62,343 nucleotides of DNA from Melioribacteraceae bacterium (GTDB lineage Bacteria > Bacteroidota > Ignavibacteria > Ignavibacteriales > Melioribacteraceae): contig WGCV01000060.1 in assembly GCA_015493615.1 (NCBI GenBank), positions 1-62,343 on the forward strand, written 5' to 3'. Positions 26,986-36,790 of this stretch are shown one piece after another; within the stretch, counting starts at the first letter, position 1, and each line of letters opens with the position of its first letter. The position numbers and the translations under genes were made by a program. The notes beneath the pieces were generated by a model. That model made no database searches. It saw nothing but the letters and a program-made list of their open reading frames with translations, and was not told the origin of the DNA.

Positions 26986-28800
26986 ATGTTACGAAAAATT
27001 TCTACTTTGTTAGCTGTTGCAATATTCGTTGTTTTTGCAACAAAGCTTTACTCGCAGGAAAAACCTGTTCAGCAAAAATTTGCAAAAAAGATTGATGTAA
27101 ATGCTGAAATTAATGTGCCTCTAACCAATACGGGAGCTGTTAAAGGCGCTAAAGGCGAATTAATATTTAACACAAATTATGACTACCCATCAAATAGCCA
27201 AACAAGACCAATGCTGGTACTTGATGATTTTGACGGCGATGGAGTTAAAAATCCGGTTATGGTTGGAATGTCAAGATTGGCAAGTAACGTGGATGGTAAC
27301 AGATATGTAAACTTAGCTTTACGAGTTGATGTATCCACATGGGTTGCCTTTTCAGTATATGATGTTAACGCTTATACTGGTTGGGGATCTATCCAAACAG
27401 CTACATCCGGAAATCTTGCAGGAAATGCTTTGATTATGGCTCACCAGGGCGGCGTTACGGTGCCTGCTATTTATAATTATGATATGGACGAAGTTACAGA
27501 AGAACCGTCCTTTGCCGGAAACTTCCCTAGCTTTGCTTATTCTGTAGTGAATAACAAGACTATGTACTTGGGAGATGGAGGCGCTTTTTCAACTACAACT
27601 CCTTGGACGAGTTTTGATTCTTTAAATACTTTAGCCGGTTTTTTTGCCCAAGTTAGCGGCGATACAAGTTTAGGCTCTAATTTTGATACTGAGGTTGGCG
27701 TTCATGTATCTCCTGACGGAAACCATTTTAGCGCTTTTTCAACTGTTGGAAGAGATGGAAATGCATTTGACGGAACTCCTCTTGATAGAGTAAATCTTGC
27801 CGCATTGGTTTATTCCAATGACGCTGGAGAAACTTGGAATTATGAAGAAGTGGCAAAATGCGGCGTTACCGGAACAATCTCAAATCGTCCGGATTATGCT
27901 CCTCTTTTTGCAAATTTCGGTCAGAGCCAATCCTTAGTAGATAATAATGGAGTTGTTCATCTGGGAATCAATGGTTACTCTGTTGATATGGCAAGCGATA
28001 CAGCTGCTGTTTTTCCTGCATTATATTGGAATAGCAGGGATAAGAAATTTATTGCGTTAAGCGATGTTGTAGTAGAACATGATACAAACATTATAAATGG
28101 TTATCCCGGCAATGGTATTGGAAATGCATATGAATCGGTTGGCGCAACAGCTGACGGCGGATTTGTTTTCGTTGCTTGGCAATCCCCCGAGTATAAAGAT
28201 GGAAGTCTTAATATGGCATCAACCGGAGTATATTACACAGATGTTTCTTATGCATATTCCGTTGATGGCGGAAGAACATTTTCCGATCCTCAGATTTTAG
28301 TCGGAGCTACAGATGTTGACGAATGTTATCCTTATGTTGCGGACGAAGTCGAATATAATTCGGATAAGGGCACTGCAACAGTTCATTTCGTATATTATGA
28401 TGACGCAATACCCGGTGTAAGTTTATTTGGCGAAGGCGACGGAAGCGACGACGGAGCTTGGTACTACGATGAAATTGAAGTTCCTTATACACCGACAGGC
28501 GTTAATGATCAACAAGTAGTTACAAGCTATTCCTTGTCCCAGAACTATCCTAATCCGTTCAACCCGACAACTCAGATTAGCTTTGCTCTTAAAGTTGATT
28601 CCAAAGTTCAGTTAAATGTTTACAACTTGTTAGGACAAGTTGTGGCAAGTAAAGTTTACGGTAACTTAAATGCCGGAACTCATAAATACACATTTGACGG
28701 CTCAAATCTTACCAGTGGAGTTTATTTCTACGACATCAATGTTGAAGGTGTTGACGGATCTAGATTCTCAGCAACAAAGAAAATGATGTTGCTCAAGTAA
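26986..28800 (+). CDS. secreted beta-propeller-like protein with T9SS sorting domain
   Basis: A 604-residue exported protein. Signal peptide at residues 1-23 (FATKLYSQ end). The middle has sialidase/BNR-like elements (HVSPDGNHFSAFST, AYSVDGGRTFSDPQILVG). The C-terminal about 90 residues form a type A T9SS sorting domain: LSQNYPNPFNPTTQISFAL, VQLNVYNLLGQVV, LTSGVYFYDINVEG, ATKKMMLLK. Expected to be secreted by T9SS and then anchored or released. Strong SD (GGAGTAACACGT before ATG). Substrate unknown. Confidence 0.88.
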   Translation: MLRKISTLLAVAIFVVFATKLYSQEKPVQQKFAKKIDVNAEINVPLTNTGAVKGAKGELIFNTNYDYPSNSQTRPMLVLDDFDGDGVKNPVMVGMSRLASNVDGNRYVNLALRVDVSTWVAFSVYDVNAYTGWGSIQTATSGNLAGNALIMAHQGGVTVPAIYNYDMDEVTEEPSFAGNFPSFAYSVVNNKTMYLGDGGAFSTTTPWTSFDSLNTLAGFFAQVSGDTSLGSNFDTEVGVHVSPDGNHFSAFSTVGRDGNAFDGTPLDRVNLAALVYSNDAGETWNYEEVAKCGVTGTISNRPDYAPLFANFGQSQSLVDNNGVVHLGINGYSVDMASDTAAVFPALYWNSRDKKFIALSDVVVEHDTNIINGYPGNGIGNAYESVGATADGGFVFVAWQSPEYKDGSLNMASTGVYYTDVSYAYSVDGGRTFSDPQILVGATDVDECYPYVADEVEYNSDKGTATVHFVYYDDAIPGVSLFGEGDGSDDGAWYYDEIEVPYTPTGVNDQQVVTSYSLSQNYPNPFNPTTQISFALKVDSKVQLNVYNLLGQVVASKVYGNLNAGTHKYTFDGSNLTSGVYFYDINVEGVDGSRFSATKKMMLLK

Positions 28801-28828
28801 TTTAATCTTATTTGAGTTATTGAATATT

Positions 28829-28865
28829 AAAAGGGGGCGCTGAAATATGCGCCGCCTTTTCTTTA
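28829..28865 (+). terminator. imperfect Rho-independent terminator
   Basis: AAAAGG-GGGCGC and GCGCC-GCCTTTT pair around an AT-rich loop, with T-rich DNA after, 30 bp beyond the T9SS cargo stop. Confidence 0.7.
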
Positions 28866-28930
28866 TTAGAAACAGACATTTTTTTCAGTTATCTTAATAT
28901 GTTTTTATCTCTATTAAAATTGGAGTTGAT

Positions 28931-31804
28931 ATGAAAAAGTTAGGGACTTTTTCAAAATTAATTGTATTCCTATTAATTTTGGGGACAAGCCTCTTCGCAC
29001 AATCCGGTGTAGGTAAAATGGCCGGAACGGTTAAAGACGCCGATACCGGCGAACCGTTGATTGGAGCGAATGTTACGCTTGTCAATACGAACTTAGGAGC
29101 CGCGGCAGATATTAACGGAGAATATAAAATCCTTAATATTACTCCCGGCACCTATTCCGTAAAGTTCAGTTTTGTCGGTTACCAAGATAAAGTTGTAAAC
29201 AACGTTCGCATTATCCCCGGCGTTACTTTCGAACTTAATGTTAAGCTAAAAGCCGGAGTTGATTTGCAGGAAGTTGTTGTAACCGATAACAGATTGTTTG
29301 AAGCAAAAGCGACAAACACGGTAAAAGTAATTGATTCCGAAAGCATTAACCGGTTGCCTGTTAAAGGCGTTTCCAACTTGGCTTCATTGCAAGCCGGCGT
29401 TGTAAAAGCAGAAGGTTCCGGCGGTGTTGACGGAAACGCAACTTTGAATGTTCGTGGCGGACGCGGCGGCGAAGTTGTTTACATTGTTGACGGCGTTGTT
29501 CAAAACGACCCGTTGTTCGGAAATAATAATGCGGTTTTAAGTAACGCCGCTATTGAGCAGATTTCTTTCCAGGTTGGCGGTTACGAAGCCAAATACGGAC
29601 AAGCTCAGTCCGGTATTATTAATATTACTACAAAATCCGGTTCTCCTTATTACAAAATTCATTTGGACGGATTAACTTCATCATTTACTGATGACTACGG
29701 TTATAACCTTTATACCGGAACTCTCGGCGGTCCGATTATACCGGGAAACACGAATCATACTTTCTTTATTTCGGCTGAAAGAGGCTGGTTTAAAGATCAT
29801 TCCCCTTCGGCTCAGGGTATTAATTTCCAGTCGATCGGAAAGTCAATGCCTTATTTGCCGAATAACGATCAGGGAACATGGAAGTTTTCAGCTAAAACTT
29901 ACCACAACTTAGGTCATGGCATTACAATGAGATTAAGCGGTATTTATAACAGTTATATTAGCCGTGGATTTATTTATGTTTATGCAAAAAATAACTCCGA
30001 CCATAACAGAAAGAATATTGGGGACAACTTATCGTTAACTTCACAGATATCACAAAATGTTACCGAAAACTCTTTTTGGAATGTAACGCTTGGCTATCGT
30101 ACAAATTATTCCGCATCAGGCGATGGAGTATTCTTTGATAACTTAGAGTCGTACGGCGACACATTAACTAATCCTTATACTCCTTCTCAAGGTAATGATT
30201 ATGCGCTACGTTATGACTCACTCGGTATTTTTGCTTCACATGGACGTGTAAGTAACAATTATAATAAAAATCAAACTCAAACGTTCTCCATTGACGGAAA
30301 CTTTACCGCTCAGATGGACAAGCATTTGTTTGAAGCAGGTTTTGGAGCTAACTATAGTATCATGAGATATTATTCAATTGCGCCAATGCAGATAGCTCAA
30401 GATATAAGAGACAGAACAATTCACACTACGGCAAGCGACGGAAGCGATTCTACTTATATTTTGCCGGCTGTCTCTAAACAAGAAAGATATGCCAGACAAA
30501 GGCCGAGTTATTTCGGTTATGATATATTTGGAAATGCCACCGACGATAGTACGGGCATAGTTGGTCCCCAGAAACCTACTTTTGTTTACGGTTATGTTCA
30601 AGATAGATATGAGCTGGAAGACTTGGTAATCAATCTCGGTATCCGTATGGATTACTTTGATTCTCAAGCTCGTATTCTTAAAAATCCGAACTTACCTTAT
30701 GCAGGCGGAACGGATCCTGATAATTTTGATAACGGTGATTTCAAAATCAAAGATCCGGAACTTTATTTTTCGCCACGTCTTGGTTTGGGATTCCCTGTTA
30801 CCGAAACAACCGTTTTTCATGCTCAGTACGGGCGTTTTATTCAGGCTCCGAGATTGTTTGATCTCTACCCGAGAGAAAACAGACTCGATTTAATGAAACA
30901 AACGTCTGACTTTGGCGTAGATAACGGCTGGGTAAGCAGCGAAATCACAACACAATATGAAATAGGATTCAGACAGGTATTGGGTGATAATACCGCAGCA
31001 TTGAATATTACAGCTTTTTATAAGAATACACAGGGACTGGTAAATACTACCGTAGAATTTTACCAAAGACAGCCTGGCGGCGAAAACTTACGTTATTTCC
31101 CGCATGCAAATACTGACTTCGGTACTATCAAAGGGTTAGCGTTTACATTGGATATCCCGAGAATCAGTTACTTCTCGGCTTCAGTGAACTATACTTATTC
31201 ATTTGCCGAAGGAACAGGTTCATCACAGAGTTCATCATATATGGCGGCGTTCCGTAACCTCGGTACCGACGGATTACCGAAAGTAATCGCTCCTTTGGAC
31301 TTTGACCAAAGACATACCGGAGTTATTAACTTAAACTTCTTTATCCCTAAAGGCGAGGGAGGAATGCTTGAAATGTTATCCGCGGATATGTTGGTTTCTT
31401 TCAACAGCGGAAGACCTTACACACCTCTCCAGACTCAGAATCTATTAAATGATGACAGTAACTACGGAGATACAAAGGGATATATTAACTCACGATACGG
31501 TCCCGGTTCAATGACAGTTGATTTCAAAGTCGAAAAAACATTTGCTATCGGCGATAACTTAGGTATAACCCCCTATTTATGGGTAAACAATTTATTTAAC
31601 GCTAAAAATGCGGTAAGCGTTTGGAGATCCACAGGTTCGCCTGAAACAACAGGATTTTTAGCTACTGCCGAAGGAAAAACTTATGCTGCGCAGAATGGTC
31701 AGAACTGGGTTTATGATTATGAAGCTCTCGAAAGGGATCCCGGAAATTTCGGACCTCCTCGGTTGATTAAGGTCGGCGTTAAAATGAATTTTTCGACAAA
31801 ATAA
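28931..31804 (+). CDS. TonB-dependent receptor with CarboxypepD_reg-like domain
   Basis: A 957-residue outer-membrane protein. Signal peptide (1-23), carboxypeptidase-regulatory-like beta domain (GTVKDADTGEPLIGANVTL, residues about 30-110), plug (about 120-235; ATLNVRGGRGGEVVYIVDG, ISFQVGGYEAKYGQAQSG) and a beta-barrel to the last strand IKVGVKMNF. SusC-like N-terminus, but no SusD partner follows. Ligand unknown; no cobalamin riboswitch is visible in the 130-bp leader. First of three genes with PorV-like at the end. Confidence 0.9.
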   Translation: MKKLGTFSKLIVFLLILGTSLFAQSGVGKMAGTVKDADTGEPLIGANVTLVNTNLGAAADINGEYKILNITPGTYSVKFSFVGYQDKVVNNVRIIPGVTFELNVKLKAGVDLQEVVVTDNRLFEAKATNTVKVIDSESINRLPVKGVSNLASLQAGVVKAEGSGGVDGNATLNVRGGRGGEVVYIVDGVVQNDPLFGNNNAVLSNAAIEQISFQVGGYEAKYGQAQSGIINITTKSGSPYYKIHLDGLTSSFTDDYGYNLYTGTLGGPIIPGNTNHTFFISAERGWFKDHSPSAQGINFQSIGKSMPYLPNNDQGTWKFSAKTYHNLGHGITMRLSGIYNSYISRGFIYVYAKNNSDHNRKNIGDNLSLTSQISQNVTENSFWNVTLGYRTNYSASGDGVFFDNLESYGDTLTNPYTPSQGNDYALRYDSLGIFASHGRVSNNYNKNQTQTFSIDGNFTAQMDKHLFEAGFGANYSIMRYYSIAPMQIAQDIRDRTIHTTASDGSDSTYILPAVSKQERYARQRPSYFGYDIFGNATDDSTGIVGPQKPTFVYGYVQDRYELEDLVINLGIRMDYFDSQARILKNPNLPYAGGTDPDNFDNGDFKIKDPELYFSPRLGLGFPVTETTVFHAQYGRFIQAPRLFDLYPRENRLDLMKQTSDFGVDNGWVSSEITTQYEIGFRQVLGDNTAALNITAFYKNTQGLVNTTVEFYQRQPGGENLRYFPHANTDFGTIKGLAFTLDIPRISYFSASVNYTYSFAEGTGSSQSSSYMAAFRNLGTDGLPKVIAPLDFDQRHTGVINLNFFIPKGEGGMLEMLSADMLVSFNSGRPYTPLQTQNLLNDDSNYGDTKGYINSRYGPGSMTVDFKVEKTFAIGDNLGITPYLWVNNLFNAKNAVSVWRSTGSPETTGFLATAEGKTYAAQNGQNWVYDYEALERDPGNFGPPRLIKVGVKMNFSTK

Positions 31805-31845
31805 TTGAAATCAAACTTGTATAATAGTAAAAAGAGGTTTATATA

Positions 31846-34800
31846 ATGAATAAACTAAAATTAATTTCGGTAAAGTTTTTGGTCGCTTTGCTGGTATTTT
31901 CCTTCGTCGGACTTAATGCTGCCGACAGAAAAGACGGAAAATTACAAAAGCCCAAAGGCGATCAAAACTATGGAGACGCTTACCGTCTATGGGTTAACAA
32001 TATTAATCTTCCTCTCAATGATGTTGGAAAGATTGCCGATGTTAACATTCCTCCTCAAGGAAGCTATGGAAGATATGACGGAAAAGGCGTTATTTACAGT
32101 TCCGGTTTTTTGATGAGCGGTTACACAAACGGACTTCTTTGGGCCAACGGTGAAGCCTCGTCGTCAAGAATTGAAGATTTCGTTCCCGGTTCGATTGACA
32201 CGAGCAATCCAGGTCAAACAATATCCCGAGGCATTTTTGTCGTTAAATCAAGCGATGAACCTTTCGGCGAGTCGTGGCAGGACTGGGCTGACGCGGTAAA
32301 AGGCGGAGCTTATTTCTATGACGGCGACGGCGACGGGGTTTACAATCCGGTAGATAAAAACGGAAACGGAAAATGGGACCCGGATGAAGATATGCCGGAT
32401 TTGCTCGGCGACGAAACTGTATGGTGTGTTTATAATGACGGATTGCCGGCTGCGAATAGACAGTTCACGGATGTTAATCCTCAGGGAATTGACATCAGGC
32501 AAACAGTTTGGGCATACTCCACTTCCGGAGATCTGGGAGATATTATTTTTATCAGATATTCCATTGTTAACCGCGGCACTGTGGCTAATGTAATTGACTC
32601 TGTATATTTTGGAGTTTGGGCTGACCCTGACCTTGGCGATTATCTTGATGACTTAGTCGGCAGTGACAGAGCTCTTAACGCCGGTTACGTTTACAATGAC
32701 GGTGCTGACGCCCAATTTGGCGCAAACCCTCCTACTTTTCTCATTGACTTTTTCCAAGGACCGTGGGAATTTACTAATGATCCTAACGACGAAGCATATA
32801 ACGTAAAAGGTCCCATAATGGGAATTGATACCATTAAAGGAGCAAAAAATCTTCCCTTGACTTCGTTTGTTGAATATATGAACGGGGTTACAGGGCAACA
32901 GGATCCTCAAACAAAGGAAGAAGCGCGTAATTATTTGGAAGGTAAAAACCAAGCCGGGCAGGTAATTGATCCTTGTAACTGGCAATTCGGAGCTGTTCTT
33001 GGCGGAGTAGATTGCCATACGGTTGACGGTCGTTTTATGTATTCAGGTGATCCTGTTACATTAACAGGATGGATAAATACCGCTCCTGTTGATCAACGTC
33101 AAATGTCTAACACCGGCCCATTCAAGTTGGAAAAAGACAAAGCCGTTGATATAGTGGTCGCTTATGTAATAGGTAGATCCAAGACATCTGCTTTGGCTTC
33201 CGTTAAAAAAACAAAGCAAATAGACAGAGCCGCACAGTTTGTTTATCAAAATAACTTTAATTATCCTTCGCCACCGCCGGTTGTGAAACCTGTAATTCAA
33301 ACGACGGATAATAAAATTGAGTTAATTTGGAATACTGCGGAACAGATGGGTTATCGGTCGCTTGGAAATGGGTATGATATGCGTTTTGAAGGATATGAAG
33401 TTAATATGTATCAGGCTCCAAATACGGCCGATAAAGAAGGCGGTATGACAAATAAAATAACCATTGCAAAATATGATGTTGCAAACGATATTAAAACCGT
33501 TATTAAAGAGGACGGAGTAAGTCTTGAAAGAACCGTTATTTATCAAGGCGGTACACAGTTGGATTCCGCAATTTATTCAAATCCTAAGACAGGTTGGGTA
33601 AAATTATCAATTACAACCGATCCGTTTACAAATGGTCCTCTAATTAAGGGAAAACCTTACTTTATTTCGATAACCGGATTTGCCTTGAATTACGATGAGA
33701 TAGTTCGTTTGGATGCTCTTGGAAACTATATGATACCGGGAACTGCAACTGTAGGTATGGTGGCAAATGTACCAACATTGTTAAAAGACGAATCAAGCAT
33801 TGTCGGTATTGTTCCGGGTGCAAGAGAGTATGAACCTTTCAGAGATAATGTTAATACTAAACATATTCAAGGGGCTGCAACAAATGAAGTAACATATACA
33901 CTATATGATAAAAATAGTTCAAGCTCCCATGAATATCAGGTTGGTTTTTATCTGGATAGTTTGAGCGCAGTTTATAGCTTGTATTATTATATAAAAGATA
34001 ATACGACGAATACTATTATAGCGGATTCGTCTAAAAATTATGATAATGCTGCCGGGTTAACGGAGATGGTGGACGGCTTTACTGTTGACGTTCCATGGAA
34101 AGTTCCTGCGCAACCTGAATACAATTCTTTGGACTGGGCTATTCCTTACAAAAACGATACTACCGGAGCTTTCTATATCGGAAATGATCTTGATACCAAC
34201 AAAGTGAAACTTTTGATTCTTAATCAATTGAATTCCGATGCAATCAGAGCAAACCGGATGAGAAGAGTGGAACTGCGATTTGGCGTTACCAGTAAAGGTT
34301 ATAGATATATTTATAAAAGACATGCTTATAAATATGCGGAAGCCTCCGATCCCGGTCATGGATTTGTTGACCTACCTTTCCAGGCATGGGTTGTTGACGA
34401 TCGATTCGGCGAACAGTATCAGCTTGCTGTAGGATATACGGAAGATGCAAGAGTTCCTGATTCAGTCTCTATGTCCGGAGTTTATAATCCAAGTAATGAT
34501 CTTTCCAAAACAAAAGAATATATCATCATTTTTGATAGTCCGTATGATCCTACCGGAAGCAATATCGTTTATACCGGCGATCATAACCAAGCAAATTATA
34601 GTAACGGATATACGCTTAGCGCAGCCGGCATTTCCGACTCAATTAAGGCGATTGCTCACTCTCCGTTCTTTAATACAATGTATTTGGTTGGGTTGGAAAG
34701 AATTGACACTACCGGAACATTCAATCCCACCGGAACTTTGGTTATTACTCCGGAATATTTCCTAACGGAAAAAGACAAATATTCATTTGTCCCCAAAGTT

Positions 34801-35166
34801 AACATGGATGACGCCGAAGCTAAGTCAATGTTCGAAAAAGTGAACGTATATCCTAATCCGCTTTATGCGTACAATCCGATTGGAAGTTACGTACAAGGCG
34901 ATAAATACAAACCTGACGAACCGTTCGTTACGTTTAGTAATTTACCGAATGAAGTGACTATCAAAATCTTCTCACTCAGCGGAACTAAACTTAGAACATT
35001 GGAGAAGAACGATACAAACCCATTCTTGAATTGGGATCTTAAAAACGAAGATGGATTACGAGTAGCTTCAGGCATGTATATTGCGATTGTATCAAATCCG
35101 AAGTATGGAGATAAAGTACTTAAATTCGCAATCATTATGCCACAAAAGCAAATACAGAGATATTAA
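31846..35166 (+). CDS. large secreted protein with divergent T9SS-type C-terminus
   Basis: A 1106-residue exported protein. Signal peptide (FLVALLVFSFVGLNAAD). The N-terminal third has acidic Asp/Gly-rich patches (DGDGDGVYNPVDKNGNGK), possibly calcium-binding as in dockerin/thrombospondin-3-like repeats. The end (about 1010-1106: VNVYPNPLYAYNP, VTIKIFSLSGTKLRTL, GLRVASGMYIAIV) resembles a T9SS type A domain but has an insertion after YPNP and an unusual KQIQRY tail. Located between TonB receptor and PorV-like genes, suggesting a surface complex. Confidence 0.75.
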   Translation: MNKLKLISVKFLVALLVFSFVGLNAADRKDGKLQKPKGDQNYGDAYRLWVNNINLPLNDVGKIADVNIPPQGSYGRYDGKGVIYSSGFLMSGYTNGLLWANGEASSSRIEDFVPGSIDTSNPGQTISRGIFVVKSSDEPFGESWQDWADAVKGGAYFYDGDGDGVYNPVDKNGNGKWDPDEDMPDLLGDETVWCVYNDGLPAANRQFTDVNPQGIDIRQTVWAYSTSGDLGDIIFIRYSIVNRGTVANVIDSVYFGVWADPDLGDYLDDLVGSDRALNAGYVYNDGADAQFGANPPTFLIDFFQGPWEFTNDPNDEAYNVKGPIMGIDTIKGAKNLPLTSFVEYMNGVTGQQDPQTKEEARNYLEGKNQAGQVIDPCNWQFGAVLGGVDCHTVDGRFMYSGDPVTLTGWINTAPVDQRQMSNTGPFKLEKDKAVDIVVAYVIGRSKTSALASVKKTKQIDRAAQFVYQNNFNYPSPPPVVKPVIQTTDNKIELIWNTAEQMGYRSLGNGYDMRFEGYEVNMYQAPNTADKEGGMTNKITIAKYDVANDIKTVIKEDGVSLERTVIYQGGTQLDSAIYSNPKTGWVKLSITTDPFTNGPLIKGKPYFISITGFALNYDEIVRLDALGNYMIPGTATVGMVANVPTLLKDESSIVGIVPGAREYEPFRDNVNTKHIQGAATNEVTYTLYDKNSSSSHEYQVGFYLDSLSAVYSLYYYIKDNTTNTIIADSSKNYDNAAGLTEMVDGFTVDVPWKVPAQPEYNSLDWAIPYKNDTTGAFYIGNDLDTNKVKLLILNQLNSDAIRANRMRRVELRFGVTSKGYRYIYKRHAYKYAEASDPGHGFVDLPFQAWVVDDRFGEQYQLAVGYTEDARVPDSVSMSGVYNPSNDLSKTKEYIIIFDSPYDPTGSNIVYTGDHNQANYSNGYTLSAAGISDSIKAIAHSPFFNTMYLVGLERIDTTGTFNPTGTLVITPEYFLTEKDKYSFVPKVNMDDAEAKSMFEKVNVYPNPLYAYNPIGSYVQGDKYKPDEPFVTFSNLPNEVTIKIFSLSGTKLRTLEKNDTNPFLNWDLKNEDGLRVASGMYIAIVSNPKYGDKVLKFAIIMPQKQIQRY

Positions 35167-35176
35167 TTTGAGTCAT

Positions 35177-35199
35177 GCGGAACGGAACTTCCGTTCCGC
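35177..35199 (+). terminator. perfect intergenic hairpin without T-run
   Basis: GCGGAACGGAA and TTCCGTTCCGC form an 11-bp perfect stem, closing just after the stop of the 1106-codon gene and 40 bp before the PorV-like ATG. There is no poly-T, so it may be a processing or mRNA-stability element inside the operon rather than a terminator. Confidence 0.55.
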
Positions 35200-35239
35200 T
35201 TACTCTGATTGATGTAAAAAATATTTGGAGAAATAAAAA

Positions 35240-36262
35240 ATGAGAAAAATACTAATATTACTTATCGTATTTAGCTTCACTGTAGTATCTTTTGCAGGTG
35301 ACGCTGCTCGTAGAGGTACATCAGGAGCCGATCAGTTATTGATTCCTGTCGGCGCTCGTTCAATTGCCACTGCAGGCGCTTTCTTGGCTAACACCCATGG
35401 AGTTGAAGCTATTTACTATAATCCTGCCGGACTTGGCAGTATGACAGGAACGGAAGCAATGTTTGATTATTCAAAATACATTGCCGACATCAATATTTCC
35501 TACCTTGCTGTCGGAACAAACTTAGGCGATATAGGCTCGATTGCTTTATCATATAAAAACATCGGATTCGGCGATATTCCTATCACCACTTATGATAATC
35601 CCGACGGTACCGGTGAAACTTACAGCCCTTCGTATGTTACTTTGGGCTTAACTTACTCTAAAGAACTTACCGATAGAGTAATCGCCGGCGTAACAATGAA
35701 AGTTATTCATGAAGGAATTCAAAATACAACCGCAAACGGTTGGGCATTGGATTTCGGCGTTCAGTACAACTTTAACAAACAATTGTCCTTAGGCGTTGTT
35801 GTTGCAAATATCGGCGATAATATGAAATATGCCGGAGCTGATTTGCAGCAGAGAACATTGATTCCCGGAAGCGCATTGGGTTCGGGTACCGGAGTTTATA
35901 CCCCGATTACCGAAGAATTCGAAATTCCGAGTTATTTTGATTTAAGCGCATCTTACAAATTTATGTTTGATGCAAATAATTCATTATCGCTCGCAGCCGC
36001 TTTCAGAAACAACAATAACTTGGATGATATAGTTAGAGGCGGAATTGAATACGACTTCATGAACATGCTTTATTTACGCGGTGGATACAATTACTACACA
36101 GGCAACCAAGACAACTACATTTATGATTATGCTCTTGGAGCAGGCGTTTACTGGGAAATGGTTGACGGCGTTAAAATTAAATTTGATTACGCTTTCCGCC
36201 ATGTAAAAGAAAACGCATTAGGCAGCAGTAATGTATTTACACTTACATTAGGTCTTGACTAA
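35240..36262 (+). CDS. PorV/PorQ-like outer-membrane protein (UPF0164)
   Basis: A 340-residue beta-barrel protein of the UPF0164/PorV type. Signal peptide MRKILILLIVFSFTVVSFAG, then RRGTSGADQLLIPVGARSIA and GVEAIYYNPAGL, the family's N-terminal signature, and alternating strands to FTLTLGLD. In T9SS, PorV is the outer-membrane shuttle that carries cargo from translocon to attachment complex. Genomes of this group often carry several paralogues, so whether this is PorV itself is open. GGAG SD; closed by a terminator. Confidence 0.85.
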   Translation: MRKILILLIVFSFTVVSFAGDAARRGTSGADQLLIPVGARSIATAGAFLANTHGVEAIYYNPAGLGSMTGTEAMFDYSKYIADINISYLAVGTNLGDIGSIALSYKNIGFGDIPITTYDNPDGTGETYSPSYVTLGLTYSKELTDRVIAGVTMKVIHEGIQNTTANGWALDFGVQYNFNKQLSLGVVVANIGDNMKYAGADLQQRTLIPGSALGSGTGVYTPITEEFEIPSYFDLSASYKFMFDANNSLSLAAAFRNNNNLDDIVRGGIEYDFMNMLYLRGGYNYYTGNQDNYIYDYALGAGVYWEMVDGVKIKFDYAFRHVKENALGSSNVFTLTLGLD

Positions 36263-36291
36263 GATTGTATCTTAATCAAATAGATTAATTG

Positions 36292-36320
36292 AAAAGGCGT
36301 CCAATCGGACGCCTTTTTTA
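36292..36320 (+). terminator. Rho-independent terminator
   Basis: GGCGTCC (36296-36302), loop AATC, GGACGCC (36307-36313), then six T. Follows the PorV-like gene by 30 bp. Confidence 0.95.
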
Positions 36321-36337
36321 TTTTGGCGCTTAATTTC

Positions 36338-36724
36338 ATCCCAAAATCCTCAATAGGAAAATTGCTAATGACCACTATTATAAGAATGCTTTGCATAACT
36401 CAATTTATTTGTCATTCTGATCCCGCCTTGGCGGGAGAAGAATCTCAAAACTGGTAATTACACTGAATTTAGAGATATTTCGGACGGCGTCCACCGTCCT
36501 CAATATGACAAATTTAGGTTATGCAAAGGTTTCTAGAAGAAAGTTGAGCTAAGAAAATCTTACATATCCAACTTGTTCAACTTGTAGCACAGTCCGCCTA
36601 AGGAGGAGATTAGTGAGCTTGCGTTCGTTCTCCGCCGCGGCGGACTGTGGCAATTAATAATTTAGCGTTATGTTTATTTATTCGCAGATTGCAAGCAATC
36701 TACGCTACAAAAAATGTTTTGTTC
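36338..36724. repeat. R2 repeat, copy 2, split by an R1 insertion
   Basis: R2 landmarks are present on both sides of the R1 element: left ATCCCAAAAT..CTAATGACCACTATT, right GAAAGTTGAGCTAAGAAAATC, TAGCACAGTCCGCC, TTAGTGAGCTTGCG, then GCAGATTGCAAGCAATC and GCTACAAAAAATGTTTTGTT. The joined left and right parts line up with copies 1 and 3. Confidence 0.65.
36384..36533. repeat. R1 MITE-like repeat, copy 5
   Basis: A 150-bp element with ends GAATGCTTTGCATAACTC and GGTTATGCAAAGGTTTC. Flanks TATAA and TAGAA differ at one base. Inserted within R2 copy 2. Confidence 0.82.
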
Positions 36725-36790
36725 TTTGTTACTTTTCAAAAACTTATTAATTTAGTTTCAAAATATTTGATGTGAATTAAGAGGAAGCAA

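Noticed and set aside
28866-28930. Leader of the TonB receptor considered for a cobalamin riboswitch
   Set aside because: The gap is too short and lacks the conserved B12-box; only a terminator and AT-rich DNA are present.
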